From the NCBI GenBank assembly GCA_907163375.1, contig CAJQUW010005784.1, forward strand, positions 1 to 64,000: 64,000 nucleotides of DNA, in the 5' to 3' direction. Positions 44,138 to 54,501 of the stretch are shown here, one piece after another. Source of the DNA: Prostheceraeus crozeri. Taxonomy: Eukaryota; Platyhelminthes; Polycladida; Euryleptidae. How positions within the stretch are numbered: position 1 is the stretch's first letter; the number at the start of each line of letters is the position of its first letter. The notes below the pieces were generated by a model, which did not search any database, was not told the DNA's origin, and saw nothing but the letters and a program-made list of their open reading frames with translations. The position numbers and the translations under genes are program-made.

Positions 44138-44334
44138 GTGTTTCGGAAAACAAAGTGAAGTCATTGTGATATGTTTATTGAAATAAAAATGTGTATGAAA
44201 AATCTTTTCACAGATATAGGGGGAATGGGCTGACTGTAGGCATATATTCACAAGGAAGAAACGATCTAATGCGATACATAAAACAGCAATGTTTATCTAC
44301 AGAAATCAACATGAAAATACTAAGTTAAGGATGA

Positions 44335-47300
44335 TTATGCTAAGACGTCTCCTGAATGTGGTAGTGTGAGTTTAATTCTTTTGGGTGGTGGTATGTTTGT
44401 GTCAGGATGTCCATGTGGAAGAGATATGTTATGTTCTAACCAGCACCTCTTATCCTCGCATGCTGAAAGCGCCCGTTTCCTAAAAGTATGAGTTTTGATC
44501 TCATGCGACTTAGATTTTAAGATTGTCATATTGACAAACGTTATATTTTTATTTCTATAGGCTTTCCTGAAATTTTTATGTTTCATGTTAGAGACCAATG
44601 ATCTTGATATGCCTTTAGCACGCTTAATACTATCGTCGCTATCCCTTAATTTCATACTGTACATTTTTGGTCGGAGGAGAATCATTTCATCTATTTCCTT
44701 CCCTGCTGTCTCATCCTTAAAGCAACCAAGTTTTGCCTTATTTTTGATGGAGTAGAGTGGGTGATCAGTAGGATAATTTGATGTATCAAAATATCTTTCT
44801 AAAGATTTTCCTACTTCATTGAAATTTAAATATTTTTGAGTGGTAATACCTAAGAAGAAACTATCTGTATCACCACCCAACAAACGAACCTCTTTTACGA
44901 GAGGACATGGTTTTAGTATTTTATAAAAGAGTTGGTACATTTCAAGCTTAGAGTAATCTAGTACAGCTTGGCCAATATAGATGGGCTTGCACAACTCAAC
45001 TTCAGATTTTATCATTTTAACACCTACAAGGTCCTCATCGATAATGTCTCTATCGATGAATAGAGGTGATGAGACCAATTTCTTAAATTTTGTAACATCA
45101 TTGACTAGTTTATAGTTTACACGTTTTCTAATATCCTCCATCGTCTTACCAAATAGACTATTATTCTTATACTTATAAAAATCCTTTTCAAAATTATTTT
45201 GGGCTAGTGCACGTTTCTGGCTGTTGCTATCAATATATGGTTTGAGGAAGGCTTTCTGTCTAAATTTAATAATGCGGTGAACTCTTTTTAAAATCATGCC
45301 CATTTCTAAATAACATTTTAAGATGCTAAAGTGGACTAGATAGTTTTCCTTATCATATTGGGTGAGTAAAAGTTTGCGGCAAGGCTTATAGTCGGGTTGA
45401 CCGCATGATTCTAAATCTTTATGAAATTGTTTCATAAAGTCGGAAAACATATCTTTGGTAACTTCACCTGATTCGGGTGCGAGTGGAAAATCTACGGTTT
45501 TATGTTTAATATTAATTGGATCGATTAGATCTATCTCAAAATAATATCCCCAATCACCTTCATCTGGAATTGCTAGTATGTTAGAAGGGTTGGAGAGATG
45601 CTGAATTTCACTATCATCTAACCAGCTAAACTCAGAGAGAGGGAGTAGTTTGGATAGTGAACTACCGTACAAATTATTTTGGTCATAATACTTAAGATGA
45701 GTCTGATCATCGCCTACTAATTTTGATTTTAACCTATGTTTATTTACAAATGTGAGACCACCGCGAATTCCTCGCTCAAATAAATTATACATCTCTGGAT
45801 CTTGTAAGAGATGAATGGTCTCAACAGTCATTTTAAAAGCAGACTTAAATGACATGGCTGGCAGACTGACAAAGTGGACGGGATCTAACTTATCTTCTTC
45901 TAATGCCACCCGTCGAAATTCCTGAAATACATCAGCCAGCAAAAATACATCTAACTTAAGATAGGCAATCATATATTCGCCAAATGTATGGCAGTCAAAT
46001 TTTATCCATGAATCTTGTGCATGATCATAATCTTCGGTCTTACATTCTGCGCCGGTCAAATCATTTTTAAATTTATCTATGGGCGGAAGAGAAGTCTCGC
46101 CGAGTTTACTAATCGCATCAAAATATGCATATGGAAAGACTCCTTTCCGTGTGATGACTTCATCGATTAGATTTGGATATTGTTTCTTAAGATTTTGTGT
46201 TAGTGGAAGAGACTTTAGATTTTGTACGAGAGAGGCCAGTGATGCAGTCATAAATTGGTAGCAATCTAAAAATTTTATATCAAAATAGACCGTCTTATTT
46301 TCTTTAGTTTTATCGACAGGCACTTTTGCTGTCATGGCCATAAACTTCTCTCTCGTTTGTGCTATTACATCAAGCTTCCACTCTTTCATTTGACCTAAAC
46401 CTCCTTTTATTATCATATGGCTGTCGTAGCCCTTGAAATTATGGAAAATGACGGGTAATGTACGCCGTTTCATCCTAAGTGAAAAATTGCATTTTGAACA
46501 TAGTGCGTTTCTAAATTTACCAGTGATGTGATCATGGTCGCGCACTTTCTTAACTTTATCATCATCAAATGTTTTCCTACATTTGAGGCAAACGTTGCAA
46601 CTATCAAATTTTGCTTGATCATCTGCTGTCATATGCAATGATCTGCGATACAGTTCACCATCATACTTTTGTTGAAATTTTACAGCCTGTTTGAGGAATT
46701 GTAGGAATTGGTAAATACAATCCTCACCTTGCCAGACGTGCATTTTATTTTTTCTATTTTGGAAATGGTCATGCCATACTTCATAGCAGGAAATGGCTGC
46801 TGCTCGATGAGTGTTATCATCGATATAGCATTCGATGTCAGCATAGATGACACGAAGAGGACTTAGTTCATCACCATTCTCTCTATATGAAAACTCCTTA
46901 TCTTTGGGCATGCGCTCCACTTGTAGTTTACCTCGCTTACACCATTCGTAATGAGTTTCAAATTTGTTTTTACTCCTGAAGTTCCGAATGCAACTGTCAC
47001 AGTAATAAATCTCTGATGAGCTAGAATTTCTTAGGTGGTGGTATAAGCGAGAAATTTTGGGAATACCGCAGTAGTGCCATTCCTCACTATCATCCTGTCT
47101 TACTAATAAAAGGTTGACAACGTGGGCATAACAACTCGAACGCGAGTTGTAGCGGACACCCTTCAATCCCTTTTCCCAAACATGGAGAACTATTTTGATG
47201 TTGTTCAATTTTTCAAATTTTTCTATATCTTTAATTTTCATATCGTCACTATTACAGTCATCAAACTTTAATTCATTCTCCCACTGTTGATACTTACTCT

Positions 47301-47631
47301 CACGGTATCGCCTATTCTGTACATTATTATAGTGGAGAATGGAGAGGACGGCATACTTAAAACATTGCGATTCGCAATCTATAGAAATGACTGCTGCTTT
47401 ATTTCTTAAATTTTTCGGAAGTTTAAAGGAGCCTCGTCCAGAGTAGTTCTCTAATAAAGTGATTTTAATGATGGCGGTCTGAATACCATCAAAAACGAGA
47501 CCACTATCACGCTCGTTAAATTTATCTATGTTTAATTTTAACCCTTGGATATGAAAATTTATCCAAGACTCGCAGTCTACAACTTCGGTTGCAGGAGAGG
47601 AGGGTATGTGAAACTCCAACCTCTCTACCAT
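44335..47631 (-). CDS. Protein-primed family B DNA polymerase (pPolB)
   Basis: The main open frame is 1098 codons. From its start: the conserved N-terminal module (NIDKFNERDSGLVFDGI; VISIDCESQCFKYAVLSILH), a Cys pair region (YYCDSC...HYEWC), and exonuclease motif I YADIECYI (D265/E267). Then a C4-like element (CNVCLKC...LCSKCN, ~346-382), Exo II FHNFKGYDSHMII (~397-408), Exo III YLKLDVFLLADV (~557-567), polymerase motif A YYDQNNLYGSSL (~648-659), motif B YKNNSLFGKT (~821-830) and motif C GGDTDSFF (~919-926). It should copy the linear element from protein-primed ends. Upstream the same transcript carries zinc fingers (47664-48135) and small spliced exons. Confidence 0.95.
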   Translation of the reverse strand: MVERLEFHIPSSPATEVVDCESWINFHIQGLKLNIDKFNERDSGLVFDGIQTAIIKITLLENYSGRGSFKLPKNLRNKAAVISIDCESQCFKYAVLSILHYNNVQNRRYRESKYQQWENELKFDDCNSDDMKIKDIEKFEKLNNIKIVLHVWEKGLKGVRYNSRSSCYAHVVNLLLVRQDDSEEWHYCGIPKISRLYHHLRNSSSSEIYYCDSCIRNFRSKNKFETHYEWCKRGKLQVERMPKDKEFSYRENGDELSPLRVIYADIECYIDDNTHRAAAISCYEVWHDHFQNRKNKMHVWQGEDCIYQFLQFLKQAVKFQQKYDGELYRRSLHMTADDQAKFDSCNVCLKCRKTFDDDKVKKVRDHDHITGKFRNALCSKCNFSLRMKRRTLPVIFHNFKGYDSHMIIKGGLGQMKEWKLDVIAQTREKFMAMTAKVPVDKTKENKTVYFDIKFLDCYQFMTASLASLVQNLKSLPLTQNLKKQYPNLIDEVITRKGVFPYAYFDAISKLGETSLPPIDKFKNDLTGAECKTEDYDHAQDSWIKFDCHTFGEYMIAYLKLDVFLLADVFQEFRRVALEEDKLDPVHFVSLPAMSFKSAFKMTVETIHLLQDPEMYNLFERGIRGGLTFVNKHRLKSKLVGDDQTHLKYYDQNNLYGSSLSKLLPLSEFSWLDDSEIQHLSNPSNILAIPDEGDWGYYFEIDLIDPINIKHKTVDFPLAPESGEVTKDMFSDFMKQFHKDLESCGQPDYKPCRKLLLTQYDKENYLVHFSILKCYLEMGMILKRVHRIIKFRQKAFLKPYIDSNSQKRALAQNNFEKDFYKYKNNSLFGKTMEDIRKRVNYKLVNDVTKFKKLVSSPLFIDRDIIDEDLVGVKMIKSEVELCKPIYIGQAVLDYSKLEMYQLFYKILKPCPLVKEVRLLGGDTDSFFLGITTQKYLNFNEVGKSLERYFDTSNYPTDHPLYSIKNKAKLGCFKDETAGKEIDEMILLRPKMYSMKLRDSDDSIKRAKGISRSLVSNMKHKNFRKAYRNKNITFVNMTILKSKSHEIKTHTFRKRALSACEDKRCWLEHNISLPHGHPDTNIPPPKRIKLTLPHSGDVLA

Positions 47632-47663
47632 TTGACCAGTATGGTGGTCGATTTTTACATATT

Positions 47664-48135
47664 TTATTTGAGATAGATGAGCGCCTTCATTCTAAAATTG
47701 ACTAAATTGTTGAAGAGCGCACCAATCAAAGATGAATTTTGATGAAACCATTCTTCAAAGTCAGTAATGGTTTCTGAGGATTCCATCTGGTAGTTCCTCA
47801 CTAAATTATTTATCGACACTTCAGAGAGTCGGATAGAGGAGGTGCTGTTAGTATAACTATCGTCACTGTGTGTATGTCGAAGTCTATGTGAAGATAGTTC
47901 AAAATGTGACTCAAAAGACTGAATGCATAAATCGCAAGAAAAGGAGACATCGTTAACAGAATCATCCCCACCTTCGGAGATTGATGCTGACTTAGGTCTA
48001 CAAAAACCTCGCTTGATGTGCCGGACGAGATCACGCTTCCTCGTGAAGATGTGCCCACAGTCAGCACATTCCCGATCGTTGCATTCCCGCGACAATGTTG
48101 ACATGGACTCGCTCGAGATGGGACTGGTATCAACT
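47664..48135 (-). CDS. N-terminal zinc-finger part of the polymerase gene
   Basis: Two C2H2/C2HC-type fingers are visible: CADCGHIFTRKRDLVRHI...C and CDLCIQSFESHFELSSHRLR...H. A helical part with SIRLSEVSINNLVRNYQMES follows. The same arrangement (fingers, then a RLSKFSLERLVRDYELES-type block, then the polymerase) occurs in element 2, so this belongs to the polymerase gene. A TTTCTCTTTCAG acceptor just before 48135 marks its 5' border, and the open frame upstream of that point is intronic. Another exon-like segment lies at 48193-48248 between an acceptor and a donor. Fingers probably bind element DNA or the terminal protein region. Confidence 0.65.
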
Positions 48136-48597
48136 GAAAGAGAAATCATTCTATCATCTCTGTTCAAGTCTCAGTGTATTGTTACAACCTACCTTGACTC
48201 AACAACTCTAAACTTTCCTCGAGAAGGGAGGGCGTTGGTGATGAAGTTGATGCCTGAAATTGAGGAAGATGCTATTAGCCACACGTTTGAGGGAGATGAC
48301 TGATGAATTCCTTAACTTACCATTTCAACGAAATCAAGTTTAAGGTTGATACTTCAACAAGATAGAGACTTCACTCAAATTTGGAATTCACGAGAGAGCA
48401 GTTCACTCGTACGCCTCAAATATAGAATTCGCTAGAGAACACTTTACTTACACGTCTCAAAGACAGCGTGAAATGACACGGATGTCAGTTTACATATATA
48501 CTTTCATATTCATCATTCATTGGCTGTTGATTTTTATTGGTTGCTTGTTTATACTTAAGAATTAGGAAACATTTCAAAGTCATTATTCACAGTCAAC

Positions 48598-49047
48598 ATG
48601 ACAAGCCCTCCAAAAACACCGAACACAAAATTCTCATCTCCATGCTCATCACCAAGGGCGCTCGTTGCACCAAACGCTCCAACGAAGGGGAAGGTAGAGA
48701 AGGTGTACCGACTCGACAATATCAGAAAGTTGTCATTAGCAGCGGATGACGAAGAGGAGAGTGTATGTGAGAAGGAGTATCCCAACTTAACAGGCGTGAG
48801 GTGGAAGTATCTGCAGTACGATACTGATGATGTGATGGAGATCACCAGCACCAAATTCCTCTACCAATTATGGGAATGGTACACCCCTAACTCCCAGCCA
48901 CGAACTATGGCGGAGTGGGAGTATATCGACAAATTGAGGCTCGCGGTAGAAGAACGATTGAAGCAAGTGAACTGTTTTTGTGATCTATGTGAAGCCAGAC
49001 TCTGGGACGATATTGACGATGAAGACCTTTTGAAATACATGCCATAA
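48598..49047 (+). CDS. Unknown 149-aa acidic protein
   Basis: An ATG-started frame opposite in strand to its neighbours, ending 3 nt before an AATAAA-containing stretch (TAATAAATA). The first 40 residues are Pro/Ser/Lys-rich and probably disordered. The remainder is acidic and Trp-rich (YQLWEWYTPNSQPRTMAEWE, then IDKLRLAVEERLKQ). It ends with a Cys pair (CFCDLC) and an acidic tail (DDIDDEDLL). No family recognised. Position between two early, leftward genes suggests an independent promoter and an accessory or regulatory role. Confidence 0.55.
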   Translation: MTSPPKTPNTKFSSPCSSPRALVAPNAPTKGKVEKVYRLDNIRKLSLAADDEEESVCEKEYPNLTGVRWKYLQYDTDDVMEITSTKFLYQLWEWYTPNSQPRTMAEWEYIDKLRLAVEERLKQVNCFCDLCEARLWDDIDDEDLLKYMP

Positions 49048-49461
49048 TAAATATTATTTCGTATTATCTTTGCTTTCATACTGACTTACTTGAATGGGGC
49101 TTCAGTGGATGATTTAACCATGTATACTTTTTCATTTGGAAATAGTAGCACACTTAGTTTAACTTGCAATTCTTATAACATTTCATATGGATGATAATGG
49201 TAGATGAAATAGTGTTAAATAAAATTAAGATAGCTTACATGATTATGGGATAGCAATCGACTGCGATCCATGTGTAAAGAGCTTGTTAGACTACGGAAGA
49301 GAGAAGTGTGTTATGTTGCGTGTGGCGCGTGAGTGTCCTCCCATTTCATTCCATTCATCAATTCATCTCATTGATAGAGACAGGTAGAACTCATGGTTCT
49401 TATAACGTATGCAATGGATAGTTTATAAGGCAACCTTCGACAGCTGGCTAAATGTCGCCCT

Positions 49462-49623
49462 GGCGCGAATGCATACTACGTTGAGACAGAGGCAATCACT
49501 TGCAAACATGACGCAGAGAGGTTTAACAAGATTGACCATTGCCGAATGTCCCTTGCGGTATACATAGCTACGGGTTTCACCGCCGTCCTATACAGGAACT
49601 CCCGTCGAAAGGAAGTATTACAC
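49462..49623 (-). ncRNA. Conserved structured-RNA motif, copy D (upstream of element 1 polymerase)
   Basis: 162 nt read on the minus strand. It shares with the other three copies, in order: TGTAATA, GTTCCT...GGACGGCGG, CCGTAG, GCAAGGGA, AAACC, TCATGTT, CTCAACGTA and a closing CGCC. The first hairpin has a different loop (CCT-GTAT-AGG here, TCC-TTCG-GGA in copies A and B), so pairing is kept while the loop changes. The second is ACGG...CCGT. It lies between the coiled-coil gene and the polymerase gene, in the direction of both. Function unknown. Confidence 0.6.
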
Positions 49624-49644
49624 CGAACTTCATTTGCAACTTTC

Positions 49645-49670
49645 AAGTTGACTGATAGCAGATTCAACTT
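49645..49670 (-). promoter_or_regulatory. CTAT-loop hairpin
   Basis: On the plus strand AAGTTGACTG / ATAG / CAG-AT-TCAACTT: ten pairs, one 2-nt bulge, loop CTAT in transcript orientation. One of a family of such hairpins in the early introns of both Polintons. Confidence 0.6.
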
Positions 49671-49793
49671 AATGATAGTATTCGCCAGTCTGAAGACTGC
49701 CCAGGGCAAACCGCGAGGAGGTTCTATCATGTCTTGCCCCATGGTGGCCCCATAAGGACCTTTTGTGGCGTTCTCGGGGTGTGTGATAGGGAC

Positions 49794-50969
49794 TCAGGCT
49801 TGCTGTTTCGACTGCGGTTCCGGCAACGGGGCGGGTGGTCGCTTCTCTTGGATGTCTGTAAAGAAAGAAGTAGTGAGTTATCATCTTACATTTTAATTTA
49901 GTCATTTTTACTTACAGATCTTCTCGGACGCTTCTTCATAAAGGAAATTCGAGATCGGATCACGATGATCGAAGGTGAAGTGTACACACTCCACCCCTTT
50001 CTTCACCCGAGAGTAGCATTTCTCCCCTCTTCCACGCTCGTACAAGAGACGAGTTTCTGCCACTCTCCCCTTTCTTATAGGGATGTGCAGACGGCTGGAA
50101 CGCACCCTTCGATCGCGATCCACCAGCTGCGCCGAACGGTGCAGCTCGTGGTTCGTCTCGACCACCTTAGCCATCTGCACACGGAGTCTCTCCACTTCCT
50201 CCTTCAACCTTCGTATCTCCTTCTCCCTACTTTCCCTCTCTGCTAGCAAAGCCTCTTCTCTGGCTTTCCCCTCGAGAGTCTTGAGCCTCTCCTGCTCCAA
50301 CTCGCCATCCCGCTCGCTTAATCTCTCCTTCACCTTCTTCATCTCTCCGGCCACGTTCTTTAGGTCTTCATACTTTGCCTTGTATGAAAAGGCCTCCTCC
50401 TTCAACTTCTCTACCTCTTTCTTTAGTTTGTCCCGTTCGGCGATCACCGGCGGGCGATTGACAAAATTGCGACATTGTTTTGCAATTCCGCTCGCAGTCA
50501 CGGCTGTAGGGGTCTCGCGATCGAGGTCGGCGTCCTCGATAGGTTGCGACTGTAGCTCTCCCTCCTCCTCCTCCTCACTATCGCTGCTGGACAGCGAGCT
50601 CTCGCTACTAAGCGAGGATACAGCGGCAATCGCTTCAATGGCGGATTGTAGCTCAGTGGCCTCAGTGGTGAAGAGTGAACTCCGTTCTTGCTCGTTGGCG
50701 GATTGTAGCTCCAAAGAACGGAGCTCAGTGGCGAAGAGTGAACTCCATTCTTCTTCGCCTACTTCGCCTGTTTGACACTCGCTGTGTTGTGAGTGCCAAT
50801 CCTCCAACCGCTCACTTAAGCGACTGATTTTGTGGGCTCCATAATAGTAGCGACCGACCCCTATCTGTTTCTTGCTAGTGCAAGCGTGCTTCTTGAAGGC
50901 GTCAGCTCGGAATACCTTCCGGCATTGACACAGTTTGAAACTGGTCTTGACATTATTGTATTTCGGCAT
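49794..50969 (-). CDS. Early coiled-coil protein with Cys/His motif (element 1)
   Basis: The start MPKYNNVKTSFKLCQCRKVF is set by a CGCTTCAG acceptor 2 nt before the ATG; the upstream in-frame Met is intronic. A CxC...HxC motif (CQC, KKHAC) near residues 14-30 is a small zinc-knuckle candidate. Then comes an acidic Ser-rich region (SSLSSSDSEEEEEGEL), then a long coiled coil of about 110 residues (ERDKLKKEVEKLKEEAF ... RRLKEEVERLRVQM), then a basic end. A GT-AG intron (49856-49915) in frame near the 3' end offers a spliced terminus; reading through also gives an open end to 49908. A gene of the same plan sits at the same place in element 2. Expected early, possibly DNA-binding; function unknown. 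Confidence 0.6.
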
Positions 50970-51238
50970 TTCTGAAGCGAAAACCGGAAAACAATGATTT
51001 TTACACTTAGTGAGGAATGATAGATTTGAGTGTAGTGAGTGGCACTCCATCCCGTCGACAGCCCGAAGGCCTTGTACTGATCACTAGGGAAGTGAGAGAT
51101 CTTCCCCGATACCCGCTATTTACAGCTTAAGACATCATTGTCACTGCCCCGAAGTGGTAACAGCAACGCCGAGTCAAAGGTAGTGAACAGTAGCTGGGAT
51201 CTAACCCCTCAAAGCTGCCTTAGAGTTAGTTAAATTTG

Positions 51239-51256
51239 AAATCTGATAGCAGATTT
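51239..51256 (-). promoter_or_regulatory. CTAT-loop hairpin
   Basis: AAATCTG / ATAG / CAGATTT: seven perfect pairs, loop CTAT on the transcript strand. A related hairpin with loop CAAT (GCTTG/CAAGC) lies at about 51310-51325. Confidence 0.65.
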
Positions 51257-51408
51257 GAACTCAGCATACTTGAAAACCTTGAGGAAACATCCCAAGTTAT
51301 TGCTTTGATCAGCTTGATTGCAAGCCGTAGAGAGCTTGATTCACCAGCGTTTTGCAATGGAGATGTTTAGAGGCCACCCATGACAAGATAGCTAAGACTC
51401 AACCGATT

Positions 51409-51570
51409 GGCGTTCAAAGTGTTACGTTGAGAACTGTGTCAAATGCCCAACATGAGGCATGAGTTGGCCCAGCGGTTTCGGTCTAAAATATGATACACTC
51501 CCTTGCCACACTTATCACTACGGCATCGTCCGCCGTCCCGAAGGAACACCCTGTCAGTGGAATATTACAG
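51409..51570 (-). ncRNA. Conserved structured-RNA motif, copy A of element 1
   Basis: 162 nt, transcript orientation minus: CTGTAATATTCC, GTTCCTTCGGGACGGCGG with a UUCG-type loop, then ACGGC...GCCGT, GGCAAGGGA, TTAGACCGAAACC, CTCATGTTGGGC, CTCAACGTAAC, CGCC. It is intronic, upstream of the coiled-coil gene. The antisense 89-codon frame over it is not a gene. Nearly identical to the copy at 56078 because the whole block is shared between the elements. Confidence 0.65.
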
Positions 51571-52055
51571 CAAAACTCTCCGTGTCTTGCTCGCTCTTAG
51601 TGAAAAGCCGCTTATACAATGAGAAGATTGGCTCAGACATCATTAAAAATGCTTTCATTGACTTCAGCAGGGTCGAAAACCCCAGGAAACCTCCAAAACT
51701 AGCGAATTTAAATTTTTCAACTTTTTAGCACTACTTATGAAATTTTATAAGTAGTCTATCACTTAGGGCAGGTCAATAGCGACCGAACCTTTTTTGAATC
51801 AAGTCAAACGGACTTGTAGAAGCAAAGTTACAAGCCTTTAAAGTTTTGGAGTCTTTTATGGCCTGGAGACGAAGGCCATCTCCTGGCTAACCTCTAAGTC
51901 TGACGCCTTAGCTGATATCAGCAATGAAATTTTCTAAGTCGGTTTCTTAAAGATACCCGGAATTTGAAATGTCCGAAGCTATCATCGGAGCTCAGAGAGA
52001 CGACCTACCTCTGACAATCGCTCTCTTCTAAATGAAAAGTCTCTGTCGGTTCCCG

Positions 52056-52063
52056 CTTATATA
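52056..52063 (-). promoter_or_regulatory. TATATAAG promoter of the element 1 early unit
   Basis: TATATAAG on the minus strand in the context CACACACTATATAAGCGGGA, just inside the right terminal repeat and pointing into the element. The identical context drives element 2 at 55585. Confidence 0.7.
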
Positions 52064-52164
52064 GTGTGTGGCGATCAGCTGATGACGTAATACCCATCAT
52101 CCAAACACTAAAAATCCGTCTATCTCCGGTTCTAGTGCTCCGATTGAGCTGGAAATACACTATT

Positions 52165-52848
52165 TCCATGTAGAATTTGACGCTGAATCCAAATCTGAAA
52201 TCCGTTTTCCCATCCGATGCTTCGTTTTGGCACTAGAGACCAAAACGTCCAAAATTCTAACTCTGTCGTTTTTCGCCAATCTCCCAAAATCTTAAATGAC
52301 GTCTCACATCTAAACGAAGGCAGATATGAACAATCCGTTTCTTTCAGTGAATTTGTCTCACTCTTAGCTTTCAAACGAGCTATGGCACGACAAAATCCGT
52401 CCACTAGAAGCAAAGTTGGAAGGTCGGTGCTGAGGGGGGGACGTCAGCGAAACTTTTTCTCTCCGATTGACTTGAAACTCACCATACCGATGCAGAATTT
52501 CACGCTGAATCCGAATCTGGCCTCCGTTTTCCCATCCGAGCACTGCTTCCACTCGAAACATCCCAGTTGCAACCCAACATTCATCAGATTTCACGAAAAT
52601 CATAACACACTATAGACTCAAGACAAAACCTGGCGGTCGCCCAAGTCCACCACGACACTCTGTCGTTTTATCGAGGGGGGGGACGTCAGGGAACCTTTCG
52701 GACCAACTTGGCCGGCACACCACGACAGACCTCTGTCGTTCCAGAGGGGGGGAGTCAGACTCGAAGCACCACGGCGGCCGACCACAACCTCTGTCGTTCC
52801 AGAGGGGGGGGGGCGCGCCGGTCGAGTGTTCGCCGTTTTCTTACTACT
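52165..52848. repeat. Right terminal inverted repeat of element 1
   Basis: In reverse it repeats the left end from AGTAGTAAG through three C-rich blocks and one ~324-bp unit. Apart from poly-C length, the two ends are nearly identical over about 660 bp, supporting a recent insertion. Confidence 0.92.
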
Positions 52849-52854
52849 CACAGC
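52849..52854. repeat. Target-site duplication, right copy (CACAGC)
   Basis: Exact match of the left copy at 31354-31359, directly after CTTACTACT. Confidence 0.95.
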
Positions 52855-54501
52855 ATTTGATACTTTGATGCATACACATCAAGCATCAGAACTTACATCA
52901 TAGTTGTGGCCATCAGTCGTGATTAGAAGGACCGTATAGGCCCACCTCATCAAATTTTGGAAAGATGAGCAAAAGTGATACATTTACATGTAGTGATCCT
53001 TCAATCCATGCCATAATAATACACCACAATAATGCGAGTTTCTGGGATTGTTCATCCCGTTTCGTTGTCGTAGAGAACACTTCACTGGTCCGACTGTTGA
53101 TTGCAATTCAAGTACGGTTAGTCATACGAAAAGTGGGTACTTCTCTTCTCCCCCCACATTTTCCAATTTCATCAAACTTAGTCACATTGGATTTAGATAT
53201 TAGAATAGACTTGATATGTCACTGATTGATAGTACAACGTTACTGAGACGTCTTACTTGAACTCTGGAATGAAGGATTGGTCCCTTAGATACTCGGTAAG
53301 GCTTCAATCCCGAGATCCCCGGATCCTGGGATTCGTAAACATCTGTTTTTAAGCAGTTAGGCTGCATGAAAATGTAGTATCGTAACAAGGAAGCAACAAT
53401 GAAGACAAACATATTTCATTGTTGTAAATTGTAGTGCATTGTTTACTTGAAACTTTTCCGTTTTCATTATCAATATTGGACCTAAACTATCAAGAATGCA
53501 TCACTTAAGACACGGTAGTCTTGTAATTCCATTTACATGTAAGTGTGCATTATTTGTTGACACATTTTTATCATTAGAATTAATTTTAGCGCATCTTTGT
53601 GCTGTATGCCAAAAAATGCTTACTTTCATTGATATCAACAAATAAAACTATGTTTATGCAGTCCAGAGAAAGAAAGAAATAGTGTTATGCATACAAGCGA
53701 AGCGCACTAATATTTAATGAATTTTTGAAGCAACAATTATGCAATATCGGTCTTTTACCAGACGTCACAAAAGTCGCGGTATTTGCATTTCAAGTTGAAA
53801 GTCATACAATAGGTTCTAGTGCGACAACGCATATTGTGATCGATTACCAGATCTAATTGTAGTTTTGCATGTGAAAAGAAAACTGTCTATCTGATATCAT
53901 TAACTGTATTGTGTAGTGCATCGTTCAAAATACTCGTCTTAGCCTTTTCAAGGTGGGAAATTAAAGTAATGCTATTGTTATATTATAGTATATACATTAC
54001 GCCAATCTATTTCAACGACTAAGCGTCGTTATCATCAGGGCACATATTATATAATATTACATTATAACAACAGCATTACTTCAGTTTCCCACCTTGAAAA
54101 ATGAATTTTAATGAAGGCCCTTTTGCCACTCGTCTCAGAATTTAAAACAATGCCTAGTATTTTTCGAGTTCCGCTAGCCTAAGCAGGTTATCAGTGAATG
54201 CATTAAGCTTACTAATCCCGAGGGATCAATCCCGGGATCAGAAAAAGTCGGGATTTTAAAAATCCTGATACTCGGTTAGAATACAAGATACAGCTGCGAT
54301 CATGAACTTCGTGGCATGGGTGATACAATGAACGACAATGCAAGTGCTGTAAATATTCTACAAACCAGAGGAATTTTATACACTCAACGCTTTTGCGACG
54401 TTAGTGACACCAAGTAGTGCTCCCACCACTTGGGAGCAAGAGAAGATAATTGACGATGCAACACTCGCGGGTGTCAACTGGAAAAATTGGAATATGTCGG
54501 G
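52855..54501. other. Spacer between the two Polintons, no gene
   Basis: Only 1.6 kb of host DNA separates the elements. It holds a MITE-like inverted repeat at 53945-54100 and nothing else I can support. Confidence 0.5.
53945..54100. mobile_element. MITE-like element with ~45-bp imperfect inverted repeats
   Basis: The left arm TTTTCAAGGTGGGAAATTAA, continuing AGTAATGCTATTGTTAT, is mirrored by the right arm ending AACTTCAG-like TTTCCCACCTTGAAAA. The centre is short. No coding capacity and no clear target duplication, so the superfamily is unassigned. Confidence 0.65.

Larger units (their letters stand above)
50972..52008 (-). other. First intron of the early coiled-coil gene (element 1)
   Basis: The donor CAGAG|GTAGGT (GT at 52008) lies 48 nt after the TATATAAG box, and the acceptor CGCTTCAG lies 2 nt before the start codon. 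The 1037-nt intron holds RNA motif copy A and CTAT-loop hairpins. The noncoding first exon would be only about 20 nt. Confidence 0.5.
31360..52848. mobile_element. Complete Polinton/Maverick element (element 1), 21.5 kb
   Basis: The termini are AGTAGTAAG...CTTACTACT, inverted repeats of about 0.66 kb, with an intact 6-bp target duplication. Inside are the family hallmarks: A32/FtsK-type packaging ATPase, integrase with chromodomain, double-jelly-roll capsid protein, adenain-like protease, penton-type minor capsid protein (two copies) and protein-primed DNA polymerase B. The near-identical inverted repeats and clean target duplication point to a young insertion. The element is whole end to end, but several genes are broken (around half a dozen breaks), so it looks like a fossil and not a working copy. 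Late-type genes run mostly on the plus strand without introns. The polymerase and early coiled-coil gene run leftwards from the right end and appear spliced. Confidence 0.97.

Noticed and set aside
50083-50775. 230-codon plus-strand Ser-rich frame
   Set aside because: Mirror of the coiled-coil coding strand; Glu/Lys-rich coiled coil reads as Ser/Leu/Phe on the other strand.
51459-51728. 89-codon frame, repeated at 55920-56189 on the other strand
   Set aside because: Antisense to the conserved RNA motif. It recurs only because the DNA block is shared; no copy is kept antisense to motifs B or D.
54496-54501. GTCGGG as target duplication of element 2
   Set aside because: The right end is outside the window, so the duplication cannot be confirmed.
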